Shown piece after piece: positions 16,020 to 20,023 of a stretch of DNA of 20,023 nt. The translations under genes and the position numbers were made by a program. The DNA lies in the IMG/VR virus record IMGVR_UViG_3300030388_000153, positions 1-20,023 of that record, one strand, 5' to 3'. The notes beneath the pieces were generated by a model. That model was not told the DNA's origin and made no database searches. It saw nothing but the letters and a program-made list of their open reading frames with translations. The stretch comes from a virus. The first letter of the stretch is position 1, and each line of letters begins with the position of its first letter.

Positions 16020-16372
16020 AGCGTGATGAAGTATTAGACAAAGCTAAAGAACTGATTAACGGCCAACGCGCCAAGGATTATGGTGACGCTTACGAAAACC
16101 ATGGGCGTATTGCTGACGGCTGGAACATCATTATGAACGGGGCACTAAAGAGCCATGGGTTTCTAACCCCGGCCCACGTTGCTTTAATGATGGATTGGGT
16201 AAAGACCAGTCGTCTTGTCGAGACAATTGACCATGAGGACTCGTGGATTGATAAAGCCGGTTACACTGGCTTGGGAGCAGAGTTTGTCGAAAAAGACGGA
16301 CGCCCTGTAAATAAAATTATTGAGGAAGTAAAAACTAATGGCAAATTTGCAAATGGCTATGTTCGCCCCTAA
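16016..16372 (+). CDS. DUF6378-like phage protein
   Basis: I recognise the pattern of a phage family I know as DUF6378: a short helical protein with RAKDYGDAYENHGRIADGW (about 19-37), an alpha-helical core HVALMMDWVKTSRLVET, and a closing HEDSWIDKAGYTGLGAEF (about 74-91). The acidic/His-rich motifs and all-helical build recall MazG-like nucleotide pyrophosphatases, which would suit a nucleotide-pool role, but that comparison is my inference and no reaction is established. GGAG about 8 bases upstream supports the ATG, which overlaps the hydrolase stop as ATGA. Its last 35 bases overlap the polymerase start. Confidence 0.8.
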   Translation: MKRDEVLDKAKELINGQRAKDYGDAYENHGRIADGWNIIMNGALKSHGFLTPAHVALMMDWVKTSRLVETIDHEDSWIDKAGYTGLGAEFVEKDGRPVNKIIEEVKTNGKFANGYVRP

Positions 16373-18233
16373 AAGTGAGTGGGTTCCGCCGTTGGAGCTT
16401 CCAGACATCACGTCTGCTCGTACAATCGCAATTGACGTGGAAACACGGGACCCGAACCTTAAAAAGAACGGTCCCGGCTGGCCTACAAAGGACGGCGAAG
16501 TCATTGGCTATGCCGTTGCAGTAGACGGTTGGTCTTGCTATCTGCCTACCCGTCACCTTGGCGGCGGTAACTTAGACGAGAAAATCGTTAACAAGTGGCT
16601 CAAGAAAGTGTTCGAGTGTCCTGCCGATAAGGTAATGCACAACGCCCAGTACGACTTGGGATGGATTAGAGCCATGGGCTTTCAGATGAATGGCCGGGTA
16701 ATTGACACCATGCTGGTTGCAGCACTGCTCGACGAGAACCGGTTTAGCTACAGCCTAAACGCTTTATGCTACGATCTTCTTAACAAGACAAAATCCGAAA
16801 AAGGATTAACTGCGGCGGCTCGTGAGTTTGGGATCGACCCCAAAGCCGAGATGTGGAAGATGCCCGCGATGTATGTGGGCCCATACGCTGAAGCTGACGC
16901 CGAGCTAACCCTAGAGCTTTGGAGCTATCTCTCTATACAACTTAGCCGCGAAGACCTGTGGCCTATTGCTAACCTTGAGCTAGAATTACTTCCCTGTCTT
17001 GTTGATATGACATGGCGAGGGGTTCGTGTGGATACGAACCGCGTCGAGAGAACACGGGACGCCCTGCTCAAGCGCGAGAAAAGTGTGATGCAGGAAATTA
17101 AGCGTGTGGCCGGGACCGATGTAGAAATCTGGGCGGCGCAATCTCTTTCTAAAGCATTTGATAAACTCGACATCAACTACCCCCAGACCGAGAAAGGTGC
17201 CCCGAGCTTTACAAAACTGTTCTTATCGGAACACCCACATCCGCTCGCGAAACTTGTTGTTGAAGCACGGAACCTAAACAAGACATCCGGTACATTTATC
17301 AACTCCATTATGAAGCACTGCCGGACCGATGGCAGAATACATGGGCACATAAACCAAATCCGCTCGGACGATGGTGGTACAGTGTCGGGCAGAATTTCTA
17401 TGTCCAACCCTAACTTACAACAAATCCCGGCCCGCGACCCAGAGCTTGGTCCTATGATCCGTTCGTTGTTTCTCCCGGAAGAAGGCGAACAGTGGGCGGC
17501 CATTGACTTCTCGCAACAAGAACCACGCATCTTGGTGCATTACGCTCATGTTTATGGGCGCAACCGTGGGGTGCCGCTCGACGGTGCGGCGGACTTTGTT
17601 AAGGCGTACAACGAAGACCCGTCTACGGACTTCCATACAATGGTCGCGGAAATGGCTAACATTCCCAGAAAGCAAGCCAAGACGATCAATCTTGGTATGA
17701 TGTACGGCATGGGCGTTAACAAACTGTCAGAACAGTTAGACATCCCGGTCGAAGACGCGAAGGGACTGGTTCATCAGTACCATGAGCGTGTGCCGTTCGT
17801 TAAAGGATTGATGCGCGGTGTGATGAACCGGTTGAACGAGAAATCTTCGGGCGGCTCTCTGCGCTCACTGGCGGGCCGTAAAGCGCGGTTCGAGCTTTGG
17901 GAACCTGACACGTTCGCAATGAACAAGGCACTACCGTACAAGGAGGCTGTGGACGCCTACGGGCCAACCACGCGACTAAAGCGGGCGTTCACTTATAAGG
18001 CGATGAACAGGCTCATCCAAGCGTCGGCGGCGGATATGACAAAGCAAGCGATGGTCAACCTGTACAAAGCTGGGCACATCCCAATGGTGCAAATCCACGA
18101 CGAGATTGCTATGTCGGTCAAAACTCTTGACGAGGCACAAGAAATCGCTAGGATTATGGAGACGGCAATACCTCTTGAAGTTCCGAGTAAATGTGATGTT
18201 GAAATCGGACCGTCATGGGGTGAAGCTAAATAG
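16338..18233 (+). CDS. Family A DNA polymerase with 3'-5' exonuclease
   Basis: This is the replicative DNA polymerase of the phage, related to Pol I/T7 gp5. The proofreading domain has D33/E35 (IDVET, Exo I), N102 and D106 (HNAQYD, Exo II) and Y183/D187 (YAEAD, Exo III), so it should be active. Polymerase motif A is AIDFSQQEPRI (D390), motif B is RKQAKTINLGMMYG (R444, K448, Y456) and motif C is IHDE (H587-E589). The residue equivalent to E. coli Pol I Phe762 is Leu452. There is no 5'-3' exonuclease domain and no DnaJ insertion. The chosen ATG has GAGGA about 11 bases upstream and overlaps the previous gene by 35 bases; ATGs at codons 6 and 8 are alternatives. A terminator follows. Confidence 0.96.
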   Translation: MANLQMAMFAPKSEWVPPLELPDITSARTIAIDVETRDPNLKKNGPGWPTKDGEVIGYAVAVDGWSCYLPTRHLGGGNLDEKIVNKWLKKVFECPADKVMHNAQYDLGWIRAMGFQMNGRVIDTMLVAALLDENRFSYSLNALCYDLLNKTKSEKGLTAAAREFGIDPKAEMWKMPAMYVGPYAEADAELTLELWSYLSIQLSREDLWPIANLELELLPCLVDMTWRGVRVDTNRVERTRDALLKREKSVMQEIKRVAGTDVEIWAAQSLSKAFDKLDINYPQTEKGAPSFTKLFLSEHPHPLAKLVVEARNLNKTSGTFINSIMKHCRTDGRIHGHINQIRSDDGGTVSGRISMSNPNLQQIPARDPELGPMIRSLFLPEEGEQWAAIDFSQQEPRILVHYAHVYGRNRGVPLDGAADFVKAYNEDPSTDFHTMVAEMANIPRKQAKTINLGMMYGMGVNKLSEQLDIPVEDAKGLVHQYHERVPFVKGLMRGVMNRLNEKSSGGSLRSLAGRKARFELWEPDTFAMNKALPYKEAVDAYGPTTRLKRAFTYKAMNRLIQASAADMTKQAMVNLYKAGHIPMVQIHDEIAMSVKTLDEAQEIARIMETAIPLEVPSKCDVEIGPSWGEAK

Positions 18234-18256
18234 GTTGCTCGACCACTCTCGGCAAC
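18234..18256 (+). other. Hairpin directly after the polymerase gene
   Basis: GTTGC pairs with GCAAC, and inside it CGA pairs with TCG, giving an eight-pair stem with one bulged base and a 6-base loop. It begins immediately after the polymerase stop and sits 6 bases before the strong terminator, so the operon ends in two consecutive hairpins. It may protect the 3' end or slow polymerase. Confidence 0.4.
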
Positions 18257-18261
18257 AACTG

Positions 18262-18309
18262 CCCTTTTGTCCGGCTAGGAATGATACTACAACGACAAAA
18301 GGGTTTTTT
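18262..18309 (+). terminator. Strong rho-independent terminator ending the replication block
   Basis: CCCTTTTGTC (18262-18271) and GACAAAAGGG (18294-18303) form a perfect 10-bp stem with a 22-base loop, followed by TTTTTTC. The A-rich 3' arm with U-rich 5' arm would also permit some function on the opposite strand. Confidence 0.9.
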
Positions 18310-18310
18310 C

Positions 18311-18339
18311 TTGCTTTCTTGTATATTCTCCTATATTAT
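18311..18339 (+). promoter_or_regulatory. Sigma70-like promoter for the RHH/zinc-ribbon genes
   Basis: TTGCTT (18311-18316) and TATTAT (18334-18339, five of six matches) are 17 bases apart, directly after the terminator T-tract. Transcription would start near 18346, at the edge of the TGCGC/GCGCA inverted repeat. Confidence 0.6.
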
Positions 18340-18347
18340 CTTAGATG

Positions 18348-18359
18348 TGCGCAGGCGCA
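18348..18359. promoter_or_regulatory. Palindromic operator candidate TGCGC-AG-GCGCA
   Basis: TGCGC and GCGCA form a perfect dyad with a 2-base centre, lying at the predicted transcription start and 12 bases before the RHH gene. Ribbon-helix-helix proteins typically bind such short palindromes in their own promoters, so autorepression is a natural inference. Confidence 0.5.
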
Positions 18360-18371
18360 TCGGAGATAAAA

Positions 18372-18605
18372 ATGGATACTACACGTTGGAAAAGCATTCT
18401 CGTCCCTCGGGAAGTTTATGAAGAGATCAAAGAACTGTCAAAAAGCGAAGGACGCACAATCGGCGGCCAACTTCGGCTCGTGTTCGATTGGTACAGGGAT
18501 TCTACAAAAGGATTAGCAGATGATGGTACAGGGAGCGGGAATATTTCACAAAAGATTGATGAAAAACCGCTGCCCAAAGTGCGATCAGGAGCTAAAAACA
18601 ACTGA
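18372..18605 (+). CDS. Ribbon-helix-helix (Arc/CopG-like) DNA-binding protein, 77 aa
   Basis: The N-terminal 45 residues fit the ribbon-helix-helix fold: strand RWKSILVP (5-12), helix REVYEEIKELSKSEG (13-27), turn and helix TIGGQLRLVFDWYRD (29-43). The family forms dimers that bind DNA with the beta ribbon and usually act as repressors. The last 30 residues are polar and probably disordered. I chose ATG 18372 since GGAG at 18362-18365 lies 6 bases upstream. The longer frame from ATG 18345 would start at the predicted transcription start, so it lacks a leader. It has its own promoter and an adjacent palindrome. The 3' part overlaps the zinc-ribbon gene by 86 bases in another frame. Confidence 0.82.
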   Translation: MDTTRWKSILVPREVYEEIKELSKSEGRTIGGQLRLVFDWYRDSTKGLADDGTGSGNISQKIDEKPLPKVRSGAKNN

Positions 18606-18705
18606 AAAGACTGAAGAAATTTTAGTCAGGTTCTGCGGCATATGTAATTTAACAATCAGCGATCAAATAAAAAATGCTGAATACCCCAAAGATGTATGCG
18701 ATTAA
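18520..18705 (+). CDS. Small zinc-ribbon protein (61 aa)
   Basis: Two CxxC knuckles, CPKC (18-21) and CGIC (39-42), are separated by 17 residues, the layout of a zinc ribbon. Strand-forming residues precede the second knuckle (ILVRFC). Such mini zinc ribbons in phages often bind nucleic acid or host transcription proteins, but the specific role here is unknown. AAAGGA at 18507-18512 lies 7 bases before the ATG at 18520, supporting a long overlap with the RHH gene; an internal ATG at 18559 (48 aa, starting MKNRCPKC) would reduce the overlap but has no Shine-Dalgarno site. Its stop lies within the spacer of the next operator. Confidence 0.7.
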   Translation: MMVQGAGIFHKRLMKNRCPKCDQELKTTEKTEEILVRFCGICNLTISDQIKNAEYPKDVCD

Positions 18706-18723
18706 GTGTTGCATATCGCATAC
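18694..18723. promoter_or_regulatory. 9-bp inverted repeat overlapping a promoter (operator candidate)
   Basis: GTATGCGAT (18694-18702) and ATCGCATAC (18715-18723) are perfect inverted copies with a 12-base spacer and half-site centres 21 bp apart, two helical turns. The -35 TTGCAT (18709-18714) lies in the spacer, so a bound dimer would block the promoter. It is not followed by a T-tract and is therefore not a terminator. Confidence 0.6.
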
Positions 18724-18737
18724 GGGGCCTTTATAAC
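18709..18737 (+). promoter_or_regulatory. Sigma70-like promoter of the leader RNA / 73-aa gene
   Basis: TTGCAT (18709-18714) and TATAAC (18732-18737, five of six matches) with a 17-base spacer. Transcription would begin near 18744, just at the first leader hairpin. Confidence 0.65.
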
Positions 18738-18742
18738 TACTC

Positions 18743-18820
18743 TTGAGGGTCATGCCTCAAACTCTGTAGATAAGATAATTAAGCCTCTAGCTCGGTTGCC
18801 CCCTGCTAGGGGCTTTTTTT
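18743..18820 (+). ncRNA. Candidate leader/small RNA with two hairpins
   Basis: From the predicted start near 18744 the transcript would contain hairpin TTGAGG (18743-18748)/CCTCAA (18755-18760), about 20 unpaired A/T-rich bases, then a terminator hairpin ending in seven Ts, about 77 nt in all. The next gene's ribosome-binding site follows immediately. The product is either a short regulatory RNA or an attenuated leader for the downstream gene. No known riboswitch fold was recognised. Confidence 0.5.
18798..18820 (+). terminator. Intrinsic terminator just before the 73-aa gene
   Basis: GCCCC (18798-18802) pairs with GGGGC (18809-18813), followed by seven Ts. The right arm can alternatively pair further upstream: AAGCCTCTAG (18781-18790) with CTAGGGGCTT (18806-18815), ten pairs with one G-U. 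The AAGGAG of the next gene starts 2 bases after the T-tract. Confidence 0.75.
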
Positions 18821-18832
18821 AAAGGAGAACAC

Positions 18833-19054
18833 ATGGAACAATCACAGAAAATATTCGTTAACGGTCTCATGGCTAAGAAACCAAACGATAATGCTCCCGA
18901 CTGGGTAAAATGCAACATGAGCATAAAACGCGAAGAACTCGCTACATGGCTCGCGGGCCAAACCGGCGATTGGATTAACGTGCAGGTTTGTGAAAGCAAG
19001 ACCGGCAAATGGTACGCCGAAGTTGATACATGGGAACCTAAGAGTAAGGCTTGA
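18833..19054 (+). CDS. Small phage hypothetical protein (73 aa)
   Basis: Function unknown, though the pattern KIFVNGLMAKKP-NAPDWVKCNMSI...GDWINVQVCESKTGKWYAEVDTW recalls small proteins that recur in marine phage genomes. It looks like a compact beta-rich fold with a short helix (KREELATWLAG, about 32-42). AAGGAG at 18822-18827 lies 5 bases before the ATG, so translation should be strong, but the gene sits immediately behind a terminator; expression thus depends on read-through. The stop codon lies inside the -35 box of the next promoter. Confidence 0.82.
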   Translation: MEQSQKIFVNGLMAKKPNDNAPDWVKCNMSIKREELATWLAGQTGDWINVQVCESKTGKWYAEVDTWEPKSKA

Positions 19055-19078
19055 CTTAATCCCATACTGTCGTATACT
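19051..19078 (+). promoter_or_regulatory. Sigma70-like promoter for the winged-helix and AlpA-like genes
   Basis: TTGACT (19051-19056) and TATACT (19073-19078), each five of six consensus matches, with a 16-base spacer. The -35 overlaps the preceding stop codon. Transcription would begin near 19085, about 27 bases before the winged-helix ATG. Confidence 0.7.
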
Positions 19079-19118
19079 TCTCTCACGTTTTAACTGAAAG
19101 AGGAAGACGGTATGGGAT
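19059..19118. promoter_or_regulatory. Separated 9-bp inverted repeat flanking promoter and start codon
   Basis: ATCCCATAC (19059-19067), between the -35 and -10 boxes, is exactly inverted as GTATGGGAT (19110-19118), over the start codon. Centres are 51 bp apart, close to five helical turns. It may be a pair of repressor half-sites or a looping operator. Confidence 0.4.
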
Positions 19119-19423
19119 ATACTGAAGAAGGCGTAGGTTATCAGAACAGGGACACAAGTCGTGCCGCCGCTGACGATAGCCAAGGTAAGAAGGTTACCTT
19201 ACGGGAACAGGTTTATAAATTGCTGCTAAAAGCAACTAAACCACTTAGCACTGAGCAAGTGGCAAGAATGCTAGAACGCCCGTATGTATCCGTTCAACCG
19301 CGTTTGTCTGAATTATCAAACGAAAGGCGCGTCAAAGACAGCGGCAATCGGGGCATAACGCAATGGGGCAAATCCTGTATTTTATGGGAAGTGCGCCGAA
19401 AAGAAAAACCCACAACAGTTTAG
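19112..19423 (+). CDS. Winged helix-turn-helix DNA-binding protein (103 aa)
   Basis: Residues 29-95 fit a winged helix: helix LREQVYKLLLKA (30-41), LSTEQVARMLERP (45-57), recognition-type helix YVSVQPRLSELSNE (58-71), then a wing with RRVKDSGNRG (72-81) and strand CILWEV (89-94). This pattern, with a conserved RLSEL and a terminal W, is common in small phage proteins thought to bind DNA. The N-terminal 28 residues are polar and probably disordered. GAGGAAG upstream of the ATG serves as ribosome-binding site. Its own promoter and nearby inverted repeat suggest autoregulation. The next gene starts 9 bases after the stop. Confidence 0.82.
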   Translation: MGYTEEGVGYQNRDTSRAAADDSQGKKVTLREQVYKLLLKATKPLSTEQVARMLERPYVSVQPRLSELSNERRVKDSGNRGITQWGKSCILWEVRRKEKPTTV

Positions 19424-19432
19424 GAGAAAGAC

Positions 19433-19846
19433 ATGGCCTTAATCGACATCTACAGAGTTTGTGAAATAACTAAACTTTCGAGATCAACTATATATAATAA
19501 AGTAAAAAGCGAAGACTTCCCGGCACCGGACAAAGTTCCGAGCCCAAGCTCCCGCGGACCACGGCTCGTGAACCGTTGGGATGAAAAAGAAGTGCAAAAC
19601 TGGGTGGAAGCGCAGTTTAAACGATGGGAAGAAAATTCTCCGGAATGGATAAACCGGTTGAAGGAGCAAGATACCTTAAAAGCTTCGTATGGTGATGACT
19701 TCCTTGCAGAAGCACGAATTTCCGAAGGGTTAAGCGTATTCGGTTGGGACGAACCCGAAGCCATGTGGAAAAAATATTCCCCGTATTTAAAGACCGTCGT
19801 TGCAATAGTCATTATCGCGGCAGTTATTAAATTTGCCGTCTTCTGA
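19433..19846 (+). CDS. AlpA-like DNA-binding protein with C-terminal membrane anchor
   Basis: Residues 3-60 form an AlpA/excisionase-type winged helix: LIDIYRVCEITKLSRSTIYNKV (3-24) with the classical STIYNKV recognition helix, DFPAPDKV, then RLVNRWDEKEVQNWV (44-58), where the W and the ExVxxW ending are typical. A polar middle with YGDDFLAEARISEGLSVFGWD follows. The last 19 residues (119-137) are a strong membrane segment ending at the C-terminus, preceded by KK and Y/K residues. A tail-anchored AlpA-like protein is unusual; the family is normally soluble and regulates prophage or excision genes. AGGAGA at 19422-19427 is the ribosome-binding site, and the stop overlaps the next ATG (TGATG). 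No integrase is in view to pair with it. Confidence 0.8.
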   Translation: MALIDIYRVCEITKLSRSTIYNKVKSEDFPAPDKVPSPSSRGPRLVNRWDEKEVQNWVEAQFKRWEENSPEWINRLKEQDTLKASYGDDFLAEARISEGLSVFGWDEPEAMWKKYSPYLKTVVAIVIIAAVIKFAVF

Positions 19847-20023
19847 TGGGAGACAGTGATTTAACCACGGTCCAAGCATCACAGTTAAAGTTCCTAAAGC
19901 AACAAGTGGATAAACATCAAGGCGAGAGGTACAGGCGTGATGCCCCTACCTCCGTCGAAAACGATTTGTTTGTCGCAAGGCAAAACCTAAACAACTTTGT
20001 AAAAAACCTAAGAGAGAGAGGTA
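19846..20023 (+). CDS. Partial hypothetical protein, cut by the right window edge
   Basis: ATG 19846 overlaps the preceding stop as TGATG, and the frame stays open for 59 codons to the edge. No strong Shine-Dalgarno is present, so translation is probably coupled to the AlpA-like gene. The visible product is highly charged and helical, with two amphipathic helices around QASQLKFLKQQVDKHQ (10-25) and NDLFVARQNLNNFVKNLRER (39-58), likely coiled coil. No family recognised; the function cannot be judged from this part. Confidence 0.65.
   Translation, partial: MGDSDLTTVQASQLKFLKQQVDKHQGERYRRDAPTSVENDLFVARQNLNNFVKNLRERG

Noticed and set aside
16338-18233. Assignment to the HMO-2011 phage type
   Set aside because: The polymerase of that group carries a DnaJ-like central insertion as far as I know; none is present here, so I leave the phage unassigned.
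18262-18303. Stem with 22-base loop considered as a tRNA fragment or attachment site
   Set aside because: No acceptor, anticodon or T-arm; the T-tract after it makes a terminator the simple explanation.
18345-18371. Upstream ATG for the RHH gene
   Set aside because: It coincides with the predicted transcription start, has no ribosome-binding site and adds residues outside the RHH fold.

Overview
This window is part of the genome of a tailed double-stranded DNA bacteriophage. The evidence is a run of three very large, low-complexity virion-type proteins, a complete phage DNA replication set, a SleB-type lysis enzyme and a string of tiny DNA-binding genes. The style of the large proteins (methionine/glycine-rich linkers, 'xxGG' motifs, repeats of the form DYFxKYG) matches what I know from uncultured marine phages, so an aquatic, probably proteobacterial, host is a reasonable guess. 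No host, integrase, capsid or terminase gene is visible, so neither classification nor lifestyle is settled.

Layout. (1) Positions 1-9070, plus strand: three tightly packed genes of 1130+, 1406 and 461 codons. I read them as late genes for virion or DNA-ejection proteins. They share short peptide motifs, most strikingly SLRPRLRS. (2) 9067-10527, minus strand: a lone SNF2-type helicase, tail-to-tail with the late genes and sharing the four bases TTAA of their stop codons. (3) 10528-10617: a compact divergent promoter region. (4) 10618-18233, plus strand: the replication block. It holds a small phage protein, an ssDNA-binding-like protein ending DEIPF, an intrinsic terminator, an archaeo-eukaryotic-type primase, a hidden 57-residue HTH protein with a TTG start, a UvrD-type SF1 helicase, a small unknown protein, a SleB cell-wall hydrolase with a possible 26-residue membrane peptide in front, a DUF6378-like protein and a family A DNA polymerase with 3'-5' exonuclease. 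Most of these genes overlap or nearly touch. (5) 18234-20023, plus strand: a probable early/regulatory region. It holds a ribbon-helix-helix protein, a zinc-ribbon protein, a leader RNA with a terminator, a small unknown protein, a winged-helix protein, an AlpA-like protein with a C-terminal membrane segment and the start of one more gene. Each transcription unit here has a recognisable sigma70-like promoter and nearby inverted repeats.

How it fits together. Primase, two helicases, ssDNA-binding-like protein and polymerase would form a largely self-sufficient replisome. The terminator after the ssDNA-binding-like gene would make it more abundant than the enzymes downstream. The right-hand block looks like a host-polymerase-driven control region with several self-regulated small repressors. 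No stretch longer than 300 bases lacks a gene. I saw no tRNA, rRNA, CRISPR array or insertion sequence.
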